Assembly (NCBI GenBank): GCA_963383645.1
Contig: OY726563.1
Coordinates: forward strand, 33,262,331 to 33,326,330
DNA from: Muscardinus avellanarius
Lineage: Eukaryota > Chordata > Mammalia > Rodentia > Gliridae
Reading direction: 5' to 3'
DNA: 64,000 bases
Each line of letters opens with the position of its first letter. The first letter of the stretch is position 1. The translations under genes were made by a program, and so were the position numbers. Of this stretch, positions 23,416-32,842 are shown in pieces. The notes under the pieces are model-generated. The model was not told the DNA's origin. It saw only the letters and a program-made list of their open reading frames with translations, and searched no databases.

Positions 23416-24359
23416 GAAACTTCTCTCGCTAGGTTCCCCGCCACCCCACCTCCCCCCCCCCAGACCTGCCAGCTGGCCGACGCTTCTCTTCCGAGAGGCC
23501 CCAGCGCTCCAGGAAGGAGGTCCTAGGCCACAGGGGCTGGCCGTGGGTGGAGAGCCCAGGGTGCATGTGTGTGAGCCCGTAGTTTGGAGCACTCGGTGAT
23601 CTCGCTCCCTGCAGTCTGGATTTGCCTGTCCTTTCCTTTGGTCAGTCGGGGATTTGTATCCCCGTCGGAGAAAGAAGAGAAAGTGTGTGTGCTTTTTGTT
23701 TATAAGGATTGTTGGAATCTCTCACCTCCCAACTGCACAGTCTCCTGTTTTATGGGATCTGGGTAGAGAGAGGAGGTGGAAACGTAGACTCTACCAGGAA
23801 AGAGTCAAAATCTAGCCCTGGAAGCCAGATCAAACTCAGCTCCTGCACACTCCGTCGGTGCTCGGGGTGAGGTGATCCGGCAGAATGGGTGTCACGTGGG
23901 CCAGATCCCTGGATCCAGAGATGCCAGACCTCCCTCTCTTTGGGCAAGAGAGCAGGACCCCCCCCCTCCCAGCACGCTTCCCAGTCCGACGCACGCAGTA
24001 GCTCTCCGCACTGGAGCTGCTCAGGCGGCAATTTTTTTAAGCCTGCAATTAAGCGAGGCGTCGCCGTGTCCTCTGCTAGTGTCGATCCTGTCAGTCGCAC
24101 ATGGCCTTGGTGCTCCGGTCCGAGGCCCCACGATTAGTCACAGGCTCGCTCCGCTCCTTTCCTAATCCGCCTCTGCAGGCAGCCTGGGGACGCGGCCGAC
24201 TTGGCGGCGCTGGCAGGGAGCCACCGCACACGGGGCGGGCCGCCTGGCCAGTGCCAGCCCCACAGTACCCGAGCCAGCGTAGGCCCCAAGGTGCGGGCTT
24301 GGCGCCCCCTCCCCCCTAACAGCCCCAGGGATGGGGCGGTGGTGCCCCTCCTCCTCCCC
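23416..24359. other. Unique GC-rich spacer
   Basis: Single-copy, moderately CpG-rich DNA with short C-runs (about 23,452 and 23,959). No exon or repeat recognised. Confidence 0.35.
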
Positions 24360-24735
24360 CGCCCCTCGCTCGGGCCTGCGAGATCTATTTGTGTGGTGTC
24401 ATTTGCATAAAAATAGGACAAGTGTTTCAGTGCGTTCGAACGCGGGAGGCGAAATCCTTATTGATGTGTCTGTGTGGAGCCTTCGGTTGTCGGAGCGGTT
24501 TGATTTAGGGTGTTTGTGTTGCCTTCTACGAGAAATGAGAGGAAATCCTGAGCAACGCCTTCCGCAGCAGGGACCCCCGGAGCATCCCCCTCCGCGCGGT
24601 GGGGAACAGCGCACCGCCTGGGCTCCAGTGCTCCCGGTCCACAACCAGCAGGTTGAGGGCCAGGCGGGCGGCCCATTATGACTCATAAAACCGGGCGGCC
24701 TAATCACCAGCTGCCAACCCATTTACATGTGGCGC
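24360..24735. promoter_or_regulatory. Candidate enhancer (octamer + MEF2-like)
   Basis: Contains a perfect octamer ATTTGCAT (24,401-24,408) fused to a 9/10 MEF2-like ATAAAAATAG (24,407-24,416). Also 'cattatgactcataaaa' with an AP-1-like TGACTCA (about 24,678), and 'gcctaatcaccagctg' with an E-box. Repeat-free and bounded by GC-rich DNA. Confidence 0.4.
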
Positions 24736-24949
24736 TTCCCAACGCTCCATTCGTCCAGGCCCGGCCTCCCGCGGGTTCGCCCCCGACACAACTAGAGCCG
24801 CCCGGTGGGAGCTAATCAAGTGGTCGATCCTTCCCGTGGGCAGCTTGGTTTCCCTTCCTGGGCGACCCCGGCTCTCTGGGCCTCTGCGCTGTTCGCCAGC
24901 AACTCCTCAGCTTGGACAAATAGCTGGGAGGGCGCCGGCCTCTCGGAGC

Positions 24950-26360
24950 CAGTAAATCAATCATTAACTCCCCGGCGAGGCCAGGCCAAGGGAGGGAACG
25001 ACGGCCTGAGCCGAGTCCGCGGGGCGAGCACAAGGCCCCCACCCAGGGTTGGGAAGAAGCCACGCGCCAGTGACCAGGGTGCCGGAAGCCTGGTCCCTTC
25101 AGGCCTCCCCAGAAGCCTCGGCCCGCCAGGCCTTTCAAGACCGCACTGCGCCTCTCCGGGCAGGTCCGGCTACCGCGAGGCCCCAGGGAGGGCCTGAACA
25201 TTAACGAGCCGCCTCGGGCCTCGAGGCCTGCAGAGCTACGCCGGGGCAAGCTCCTGGTCTCCGGCTGGCCAAAGCAAACTGATCGCACCTCATGTGGACC
25301 AGGGTGCTGAGGCACCCTCCCCCGGAGCCCATGGTGAGGCCGGCAGTCTAGGGGTTAAAAGCCCCAGTGGGTCCAGGCTGCTCGGCGGCCCGGAGGAAAC
25401 GCTGATCAAAGTGCCTACGGGGAAGGAAACGCGCGCACGCTCGGGCCTGGGTCAAAGGAGACCGACGGGAGACGGCTCCGGAGCCACCCGCCTCGACCCG
25501 CTTCCCACACTCCCGGGAACGCGGCGGCGGCGGCGCTGGCCCGCGCGATTCAGCTGGCGGAGCTCTGAGCGCCGGGACCCGGGAGGAGGAGGGACGAGGA
25601 GGCGGGAGGCGAGCCCGGGCTGCGCGCCAAGAGGTCCAGAGCCGCAGATTAGTCACCGCTCGGCTCGGCGCTCCCGGGTGCGCCCGGGAACCGGGAGGGC
25701 AGGCGTCGGCCCCGCTCCGCCGGGCTCCGGGGCCTCGGCGCCGGGGCCCCCGCCCCCACCCCAGCGCGCCTGGCGCGGCTGGCTCGGCTCTCGGGAACTA
25801 GCGCAGCCGAGATCCACTTGTCAGTTCAAGGGCAGGACAGAAACTCTGCAAGCTGAGTCTTGCAAACAGGAAATTTCTCATTGACAAGGTGCTGCCCATC
25901 CCCCACGCCGGCTTCAAAACAAAACAAAACCCCAGCGCTGGCGGCTAGCGCGCCCAGCCGCGGCCGGGCCCCGCCGCCACCTCGGCGACCGGCGCTTCTG
26001 GGCCCCCGCCCCAGGGACTGAGAGTTCGCGGAGCCCCGGGCCCCGATCGCAGGCAGCGGGGCCGGCGGCGCGCACACAGGCCCACCAGACGGGCTCGGCT
26101 CGGGCGCCGCGAAGCCACCCTCCGGGCCGGGGCCGGGGCCGGGGCCGGGGCGGGCGAGCGCGCGGGACCCCGGAGGCTTCGCGCCTTCCCAGACTGAACG
26201 CTGAGCGGTTTGACCGAGCCGCGGGGGGCTGCCAGGCCGGCGGCTCCCCGGAGGGGGTGGGGGCGGGGAGGCCGCGCCGCGCCGCCGACTCGGCAAATCC
26301 CGCTTCGGGAACCCGGGGCGGGGGCGGGGGGGCTGCGAGCTCGGCCTGGCAAAGTTCGGG
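24950..26360. promoter_or_regulatory. CpG island 5
   Basis: About 1.4 kb of high CpG, densest at 25,400-26,350 ('ggcggcggcggcgctggcc', 'gaggccgcgccgcgccgcc'). It includes a GGGGCC tandem. It is followed by an AT-rich block and then the SINE-dense half, so it marks the edge of the SINE-poor domain. Confidence 0.65.
26124..26154 (+). repeat. (GGGGCC)n hexanucleotide tract
   Basis: Four GGGGCC-type units giving six consecutive G-runs of three to four bases (26,124-26, 29-32, 35-38, 41-44, 47-50, 52-54). A strong G-quadruplex candidate inside CpG island 5. Same unit as the C9orf72 repeat, but there is no sign that it is that gene. Confidence 0.85.
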
Positions 26361-26579
26361 TGGAAACTCCGTGTTTTTAAACTCAGCGGCGTTGCAGGAG
26401 GAGAGAAGGGCTAAGGGAGCGTGGGATGGGGTGGGTGGGGGTGGCGGGCACCCCCTTTTCGCTCTAAGAAAAGGGCTCAGCGCCCCCTCCCAGCCTCCCG
26501 GGAAGTCTGGAGCTTTGGGATGGCCCGGTCTCCCGGACCGATCTTTTGTGTATTCTCCTCTTTCCCTCTGCACTCTTAA

Positions 26580-27085
26580 GGAACATTGATAGACCTGTTT
26601 TATTTATTGAATTCGGCCAGGAAAGAAAGGTTGCCTTTTTAGGGACCTGATATTCAGGATAATTTCGTATTTGACACGTGTAAATACTTGGTACTCTCAG
26701 GTAAGGTCAAATTATTTATCATCTTAATTTATATTTCAATAGGCCTACAATTTAGAGGCGCGAAATGCCTCCTTATGAATCATTATGGTCTATTAAGGGA
26801 AGTAATGTATAAACAGCACTATTTGGGAGGGAATCACTTATGTTGACATTTAAATGGCTCCTCAATAGTTAAAAAAAAGACATTCAAGTGCCTTTGATTA
26901 AATATACAATTTACAAGACCATCAGCAAAGCCATCAGGAATATAAATTCTTCTTGGGATATGTATTTATTTCTAATTTTTAGAAAGCCTTCCAGGACATG
27001 CATGTTATTTAGTCCCTATGGGGAAAATGTACAAATTTCAGGCAAAATATCATCTGCTCCTCCTCCAGCAGATATGCCTTCTCAG
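26580..27085. promoter_or_regulatory. AT-rich candidate conserved element at the domain edge
   Basis: Repeat-free AT-rich block with GATA, TAAT and MEF2-like words ('cctgttttatttattgaatt', 'aaattatttatcatctta', 'ggctcctcaatagtta', 'tttgattaaatatac'). It sits between CpG island 5 and the first SINE of the dense half. Confidence 0.4.
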
Positions 27086-27158
27086 GTAAGCAGGGAACCT
27101 CTGGGGCTGTGAACACCCTCCCTGCAGGGACCCCAAAGAAAAGTTTGTAGATAGCAAG

Positions 27159-27202
27159 ACCTCAGTAACAGAATCAGGTAACCTCAGTAACAGAATCAGG
27201 TA
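27159..27202. repeat. Perfect 22-bp tandem duplication
   Basis: Two identical 22-base units (27,159-27,180 and 27,181-27,202), each starting 'acctcagtaacag' and ending 'atcaggta'. No divergence between the copies, so recent. Confidence 0.95.
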
Positions 27203-27340
27203 CTTTCTAGCAATACTGCAACTAATCTGTGAAACCGTATAGCTTCCTTGTTAGGGCCCAGCCTTCCTCAAGGCCCAGGTCCAACCACTCATCCCGGAGT
27301 CCTAATAGCACCCAACCCAGGGCTTCTCTCTGCTTGTTTT

Positions 27341-27499
27341 GTGGTACAGGGTGTTGAACCCAGGGACACTACCACTGAGCTGCACCCCAGCCCTTTTTAT
27401 TTATTTGAAACTGGATCTCACTAAATTGCTGAGGCTGGTCTTGAACCTTCAATCCTCCTGCTCAGCTTCACAAATCCTGGGATTACAGGCATGTGCTCT
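27341..27499 (-). repeat. B1-dID SINE, type O
   Basis: The first SINE of the dense half. Reverse ID half ('gttgaacccagggac', 'ctgagctgcacccca'), linker, then B1 half ending at 'ggcatgtgctc'. Diverged and truncated at the B1 head. Confidence 0.85.
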
Positions 27500-27515
27500 C
27501 CCTGTTTAAAGTCAC

Positions 27516-27729
27516 TTTTTGTTTTTGTTTTTTCAGGTCTGGGGATGGAACCCAGGGGCATTGGACCTCCCAGCGACATCCCCAGCCCTAATTTTTATTC
27601 TTTATTTTGAAACAGGGTCTCAGTGAGTTGCAAAGGGCCTCACTAAGTAGCTGAGGCTGTCTGAAACCACGATCCTATGGTCTCAGCCTCCCAAATGCTG
27701 GGATTAAAGCGTGCGCCACCACGCCCGGC
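27516..27729 (-). repeat. B1-dID SINE, type R-like
   Basis: Complete reverse element from a T-rich tail to 'gcgccaccacgcccggc'. The TSD 'ttaaagtcac' is perfect (27,506-27,515 and 27,730-27,739). Confidence 0.95.
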
Positions 27730-27806
27730 TTAAAGTCACCTTCTTCAACCTGCTACATCACTTTTTCAAAGGCTCTCCCTGGCTGTTTCTACCTATAACC
27801 CCATGT

Positions 27807-28007
27807 ACTCTATGGGGATGGAGTGGAACTCAGGGCCTCTCCCATGCTAGGCAATCACTCTTGTCACTGAGTTTCAGTCCTTTTATTTTGATATTTTTTT
27901 GAGACAGGGTCTCTCTTCAACTGCTCAGGATCATCTCTAACTTGTAATCCTCCTGCCTTAGCCTCCCCAGTCTCTGGGATTATAGGCCTGCACCATAACT
28001 CCCAGCC
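27807..28007 (-). repeat. Full ID half plus B1 remnant
   Basis: The reverse ID part keeps the 'catgctaggcaatcactctt' segment that dID lacks. It is followed by an old B1 stretch ending 'cataactcccagcc'. Either one old ID-B1 dimer or two adjacent insertions. Confidence 0.75.
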
Positions 28008-28087
28008 AAAGTATCCTTTATCCAATAACCCCATCATATTTATTTACTTGAAGCATCTCCCACCTTTAGAATGCTCTTTTTTAAATT

Positions 28088-28257
28088 ATGTATGGTGCTA
28101 GGGAAGGAACCCAGGGGCATTCTATCTCCAAAATACACCCCAGCCCTATTTTTATTCTTCATTTTGAAACAGGGTCTCACTAAGTAGCTAAGACTGGCCA
28201 GGAACCTGCTATTCTCCTGTCTCGGCCTCCAAAGTACTGGGATTACAAAACGCCTGG
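28088..28257 (-). repeat. B1-dID SINE, type O
   Basis: Reverse element. The flanking repeat 'tttagaatgctctttt' (28,065-28,080) recurs with two changes at 28,258-28,273, marking the target-site duplication. Confidence 0.85.
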
Positions 28258-28419
28258 TTTAGAATGCCCTTTCTTAATCCCACATCTCCTTTCTCTGCTC
28301 TCCATTTATGTTGGCCTGTCCAGCTGTCCTTTTTGAAAGAAGGGGATCTACATCCATGTGATATTTCCATTTTTTTACTCTGTTCACTCTGAAAATCATC
28401 TAGTTTTGAAGTTATTCTA

Positions 28420-28690
28420 AGACACTGGCTATGTACAGCTTTGTTTCTAACAGCTTAGATTACAACCAACATAAACGTCCAGCAATGATGCTGCTGGCAG
28501 GTGCATACAATGGAATATTCCGTACCTATTCAAAAAATAAAGCTCTGCTCTGTGTACTGATGTGAAAGGACCCTAGGGGTGTATGGTTAAGGGGAAAAAC
28601 AAGGTGTGTGTATAGTTAGTTATGTTACAGTTTGTGTGAAAACAAGGTAGGGAAAATAGACACATGTTTGTATGTACATTAAAGAGCTCC
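28420..28690 (+). repeat. L1 3'-end remnant (old L1M/HAL1-type)
   Basis: Similar to the conserved 3' region of old L1s: 'aacataaacgtccagcaat', 'catacaatggaatattcc', 'gtgtgaaaacaaggtaggg'. Heavily decayed. The subfamily cannot be given. Confidence 0.5.
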
Positions 28691-28801
28691 AAAACTGCTG
28701 CTGAGCCCCCCACCCAGTTGTACAAGCTGTTCTATACCTCACCTACTAAATTTATTGCTACATTTTGCAGCTTGCTTTTGTGTGTGTGTGTGTTTTCTGT
28801 C

Positions 28802-29006
28802 TCTTTTGTTTTGTGGTACTGGGCATTAATCCCAGGAGCATTCTACCTCCAAGCTGCACCCTCAGCCCTATTTTATTTTTATTTTGAAACCAGGTCTCAC
28901 TAGGTTAATGTGCCTCACTACTTGCTGAGGCTGTCCTGAAACCTGCGATCCTCCTGTCTCGGCCTCCCAAGTACTGGGATTACAGGCGTGTGCCACCATG
29001 CCCAGC
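28802..29006 (-). repeat. B1-dID SINE, type O
   Basis: Reverse ID half ('ggtactgggcattaatccc'), T-rich linker, B1 half ending 'gtgccaccatgcccagc'. A short (TG)n lies at its T-rich edge (28,780-28,791). Confidence 0.85.
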
Positions 29007-29019
29007 AGCTTTGTGTGTT

Positions 29020-29113
29020 TGTTTTAAGAAAGGGTCAGGCATATTGCTCAAGTTGGCCTTGAATTCCTGAGCCCAACTGATCCTCCCAAGCAGCTGGAAC
29101 TGGAGGTGTGAGC
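29020..29113 (-). repeat. Old B1 monomer remnant
   Basis: Reverse 7SL-type sequence without an ID half ('tattgctcaagttggcctt', 'gatcctcccaagcagctgg'). More diverged than the neighbouring composite SINEs. Confidence 0.65.
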
Positions 29114-29629
29114 AGCCTGCAGAGCATTTCCTATCAGCACATAGAGATGGACCTTGTCTTGCCAAGGCCTGTGGAATTTCACTGCACAGATACGTAGTCA
29201 TTTACTGTGCTCTGCAGTCCATCTTCCGTGATCACTATGCAGAAAGTGCTCAGGGTCACGGTCACTTTCTGGTTGCCGGAATGGGGGGCGTCATTCCTTG
29301 CCTTGCTGGGCCTCTCAGAAACACTCCGCACCCATGACCACTCCTCTTCAACTGCTCCCTCTTGGCTTCCCACATGCCACAGTAGTTTACATCCTAGTTG
29401 CTAAGCTCTTCCCGTTTCCTTCTGGGAATTTCTCTGTGTTCTATCAGTTTTCTTGGACCTGAATGCTCCCTTCCCCCCACCCCAGCAATCTCATCCAGGC
29501 TTATGGCTAAGTACCACCTGCTTTTTGATGATCTGTCCAATTTCTTTTTTCCCAGTGCCAAGCTTCCATATCAAACTGCAGACCTGCTATCTCAGTTTGG
29601 AATCCACATCCAGCTTAGTGACAATAGCT
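29114..29629. other. Unique or unrecognised old repeat DNA
   Basis: No clear transposon match or exon. A few C-rich stretches (about 29,471-29,484). It may be a decayed LINE, but I cannot support a family. Confidence 0.3.
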
Positions 29630-30045
29630 AATTTAGTGCTTGCTAGGGAAGTTCTTTATATGAATTGACTATAAATTGACTATAAATCCTTACAACCACC
29701 CAATAAGGTAGAAGGAGTTATCCATACTTTACAGACAAGGAAACTGAGTCAGACATATGATAGAACATTCCTAGGAAATGGTGGCTCTAGGACTGAAATC
29801 CAGGCAGCCTTTCCTCCACAGTTCATAGGTTGTTAGAGTGGAACCCAGAGGCATTTGACCTCCGAGCTACACCCCCTGCCCTATGTTTTATTCTTTATTT
29901 TGAAACAAGGTCTCACTGAGTTGCAGAGGGCCTCACTAAGTAGCTGAGGCTGTCTGTGCCTCCCGAATGCTGGGATTACAAGTGTGCACCACCACACCCG
30001 GCTAACAGTTCATGTTATTAACCATTCTACTGCACTCTTTCATGC
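29630..30045 (+). repeat. MIR SINE, split by a B1-dID
   Basis: The MIR runs 29,630-29,826 ('aatccttacaaccacccaat', 'actttacagacaaggaaac', 'gactgaaatccaggcagc'). It resumes after the insertion at 30,005-30,045 ('gttcatgttattaaccatt'), matching the end of the MIR consensus. Confidence 0.85.
29827..30004 (-). repeat. B1-dID SINE inside MIR
   Basis: Reverse element with a perfect 9-bp TSD 'acagttcat' (29,818-29,826 and 30,005-30,013) duplicated from the MIR it landed in. Confidence 0.95.
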
Positions 30046-30068
30046 AGAATCATCAAGAATGACTTTCC

Positions 30069-30278
30069 AGCCAGATGCAGTGGTACACACCTGTAATATC
30101 AGTACTTGAGAGCCTGAGATAGGAGGATCACAGGTTCAAGGACAGTCTCAGCAAGAGTAGGGAGACTCACATCGACCTAGTGAAACCCCGCTTCAAAATA
30201 AAAAGAAAATGGAGCTAGGGTATTATAGCTTGGAGGTAGAATGACCCTGGGTTCAATCTCCAGTATCAAAAAAAAAAA
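30069..30278 (+). repeat. B1-dID SINE, type O
   Basis: Composite element with tail A12. Flanked by 'aatgactttcc' (30,058-30,068) and 'aatgaccttcc' (30,279-30,289), one mismatch. Confidence 0.9.
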
Positions 30279-30292
30279 AATGACCTTCCCAT

Positions 30293-30483
30293 AGTGCACA
30301 GTGTGCATGCCTGCAAAATCAGTGACTTGGGAGGGTGAGGTGGGAGGTTGGCCTTGCAAATTCAAGGCCAACCTGAGCAGTTTAGACAGACCCTGTTTCT
30401 AAATTAAAAATCAAAAGGGCTGGGGATGGAACTTAATGGTACAGAACCACTTTGTTCAATCCCCGGTACTGCAAAACAATAAT
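30293..30483 (+). repeat. B1-dID SINE, old
   Basis: Diverged B1 ('tgcatgcctgcaaaatcag') joined to a dID half ('gctggggatggaacttaat' to 'ccccggtactg'). Confidence 0.8.
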
Positions 30484-30598
30484 GCCAGGTCACATGGTGA
30501 CACATGCCTGTCATCCTAGTATGGAGAAGGCTAAGATAGGAGGTTCCAGGCCAACCTCAGCAACTTAGTGAGATCCTCTTTCAAAATGAAAAAATTAA
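30484..30598 (+). repeat. B1 half of a SINE, interrupted
   Basis: B1 head and linker only, ending in 'aaaaaattaa' (30,589-30,598), which became the target of the next SINE. Confidence 0.85.
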
Positions 30599-30835
30599 GC
30601 CGGGTGTGGTGGCGCATGCTTCTATTTCCAGCGCTTGGGAGGCTGAGACAGGAGGATCACACAGGTTCAAAGCCAGCCTCAATTACTGGGTGAGGCTCTC
30701 AGCAACTTAGTGAAACCCTGTTTCCAAATAAAGTATAAAATAGGTCTAGGAGTATAGCCCGGAGGTAGAAAAATGCCTGGGTTCCACCCCCAGTACCACC
30801 AATAAATAAATAAATAAATAAATAAATAAATATTA
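30599..30835 (+). repeat. B1-dID SINE, type C, (AAAT)n tail
   Basis: Complete element. The tail is an AAAT tetranucleotide run (about 30,800-30,829). It is bounded by 'aaaaaattaa' on both sides (30,589-30,598 and 30,836-30,845). Confidence 0.95.
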
Positions 30836-30845
30836 AAAAAATTAA

Positions 30846-31055
30846 GCCGGGCGTGTTGGTGCAGGCTTGTAATCCCAGCATTCGGGAGACTGAGACCAGA
30901 GGATCGCGGTTCACGGACAGCCTCGGCTACTTAATGAGGCCCTCTGCAATTCAGTGAGACCCGGTTTCAAAATAAAGAACAAAAAATAGGGCAGGGGGTG
31001 TAGCTCTGAGGTCAAATGCCCCTGGGTTCTATCCCCAGACTGCCCCCCCCCAAAA
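30846..31055 (+). repeat. B1-dID SINE, type R
   Basis: Head 'gccgggcgtgttggtgc' to 'cccagactgc' plus poly-C/poly-A. It lies between the second and third copies (31,056-31,065) of the same 'aaaaaattaa' word. Confidence 0.95.
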
Positions 31056-31065
31056 AAAAAATTAA

Positions 31066-31288
31066 GCTGGGTGTGGTGGCATACACTTGTAATCCTAGCA
31101 TTCAGGAGGCTGAGACCAGAGGATCGCGGTTCGTGGACAGCCTCAGCTACTTAGTGAGGCCTCCCACAACTTAGTGAGATCCTGTTTCAAAATAAAGAAT
31201 AAAAAAAATAGGAAAGGGGATGTAGCTTGGAGGTCAATTGCCCCTGGGTTCCATCACCAGACCTGCAGGAAAAAAAAAAAAAAAAAAA
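31066..31288 (+). repeat. B1-dID SINE, type R
   Basis: Third in the head-to-tail chain, ending 'cccagacctgc' plus an A19 tail (31,270-31,288). Confidence 0.95.
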
Positions 31289-31290
31289 GA

Positions 31291-31729
31291 ACTGGGTGTG
31301 GTGGTGCATACTTGTAATCCCAGTACTTGGGAGGCTGAGACAGTAGGATCTCAGGTTCACGGCCAGCTTCAGCTACTTATTGAGGCCCTCCACAACTTAG
31401 TGAGCTCTTGTTTCAAAAATAAAGAATAAAAAATAGAACTGGAGGAGCTGGGCATGGTAGCACACGCTTGTAATCTCAGCGTTTGGGAGGCTGAGACAGG
31501 ATTGCACAGGTTCAAAGCCAGCCTCAGCTACTTGGTGAGGCTCTCAGCAACTTAGTGAGACCCTGTTTCCAAATAAAGTATAAAATAGGTCTGGGAGTAT
31601 AGCCCAGAGGTAGAAAAGCCCCTGGGTTCCATCCCCAGTACCACTAAAAAAAAAAGGACTGGAGGTATAACTTGGAGGTAGAATGAGCATGAATTCAATC
31701 CCCAGTACTGTAAGAAAAAAAATTTAAAA
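31291..31729 (+). repeat. B1-dID SINE split by another SINE
   Basis: The B1 part at 31,291-31,445 is separated from its ID half (31,657-31,729) by an inserted element. The target word 'aactggagg' (31,437-31,445) reappears as 'gactggagg' (31,657-31,665). Confidence 0.85.
31446..31656 (+). repeat. B1-dID SINE, type C, nested
   Basis: Complete type C element inserted exactly at the start of the ID half of its host SINE. Confidence 0.9.
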
Positions 31730-31800
31730 GAGCTGGGCATATAGCTTGGAAGTAGAATGCCCCTTGGTTCCATCCCCAGTACCAATAAATAAATGAAATA
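31730..31800 (+). repeat. Internally deleted B1-dID
   Basis: The first bases of B1 ('agctgggcat') run straight into the ID half ('atagcttggaagtag'), so nearly the whole B1 and linker are missing. It ends in an AAAT-rich tail. Confidence 0.75.
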
Positions 31801-31802
31801 AT

Positions 31803-31985
31803 CCAGGCATGGTGGCACATGCCTCTAATCCTAGTACTTGGAAGGCTGAGACAGGAGGATCACAGGTTCAAAGCCAGCCTCAACAATTTAGTGAGGCCCT
31901 TCGTGAAACTCTATTTCCAAATAAAATAGGGCTAGGAGTGAAGCTTGGAGGTAGAGTGTTCCTGAGTTCAGTCCCTAACACTACA

Positions 31986-32023
<38 letters not shown>

Positions 32024-32030
32024 GTAAATA
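31803..32030 (+). repeat. B1-dID SINE with (AAT)n tail
   Basis: Type O composite. The tail is an AAT trinucleotide microsatellite (31,985-32,023). Confidence 0.9.
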
Positions 32031-32079
32031 ACAACCCTGTCTTTCACCACCCACCGCACCCACCTCCAGCCCAACTGCA

Positions 32080-32650
32080 AAGCTGACTCTACTTCTACGT
32101 GTTCTATCCAGCCCACTTCCCCTTCTACATGCACTTTAGGCCAGGCCACCACCATCTCTTGCCTAGGTTATTATTTTCCAGCTGCTTTCTATGATGCCAT
32201 TCCCTCTCTCCTCCAATCCACCCTCCACATGGCAGCTAGAAAGATCTTTCAAAAATATGTCACATGTCACTACCTCACTGGTTCTCCTTGCACTTGGAAT
32301 GAAACCCAAACTCTTTAACAATGCCATTTTGTTCCCTGCCATTTCATTGCTTGCCACTGTCTACCTCAGCCTCTGAGGGCCAGACACACAGGCCTGTTGC
32401 ATCTCCTGAGTAGGCTCTTCCAGTTCCTCCCTGGCGGGCCGTGTCCCCAACAGGACTGTGTACCTCAGAAGGGCAGGACTTAACTCTTCGTTCTAAGCTT
32501 GCATCAGTACGCAACAATGCACGCATACAAACATATTGTTCTCAGAACGTTGTTTCTGGCTCAAGCCCCCAGGGCCTAGTATGGTGCCTCACAATACAGA
32601 CGCTGAGAAAAAAAACAGTACTTGAAAAATAATAAATGAACAATCAGATG
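32080..32650 (+). repeat. L2 LINE 3' fragment
   Basis: Follows the L2 3' consensus in order: 'gccaccaccatctcttgcct', 'ctccacatggcagctagaaa', 'gcacttggaatgaaacccaa', 'agggcctagtatggtgcctc' and an AATAAATGAA-type end. About 570 bases, ancient. Confidence 0.7.
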
Positions 32651-32662
32651 CTTAATACGTTA

Positions 32663-32820
32663 ATATTTGTCCCAGGAACTTTGGAGGTTGAGGCAGGAGA
32701 ATCAGAAGTTTGAGGTCAGCCAGGGCAACTTAACAAGACCTTATCTCAAAATACAAAGTCAAAAGAGCTGAGGATGTAACTCAGTACTGGAGAACCCTGG
32801 GTGTTCAATCCCAGTGAGAG
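32663..32820 (+). repeat. Old B1-dID remnant
   Basis: Truncated B1 ('ccaggaactttggaggttg') with linker and a dID half ('gctgaggatgtaactcagt'). It is followed by a GA-rich tract to about 32,842. Confidence 0.75.
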
Positions 32821-32842
32821 GAGGAAGAGAGGGAGAGAGAGA

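Noticed and set aside
26124..26154. Identification of the GGGGCC tract as the C9orf72 locus
   Set aside because: No C9orf72 exon or flanking sequence is recognisable. The hexamer alone is common in GC-rich DNA.
25294..26573. 196- and 219-codon frames across CpG island 5
   Set aside because: The plus frame opens at GTG. The minus frame is GC-biased low complexity overlapping the GGGGCC tract. No homology recognised.
1..27340. Search for known microRNA hairpins (let-7, miR-9, -10, -124, -137, -196, -219 and others)
   Set aside because: None of the mature sequences or their complements that I could recall was seen by eye. A proper covariance search was not possible.
1..27340. Naming the nearby developmental gene
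   Set aside because: Several loci would fit a CpG-island cluster with TAAT-rich elements, but no exon or diagnostic enhancer could be matched from memory, so any name would be a guess.
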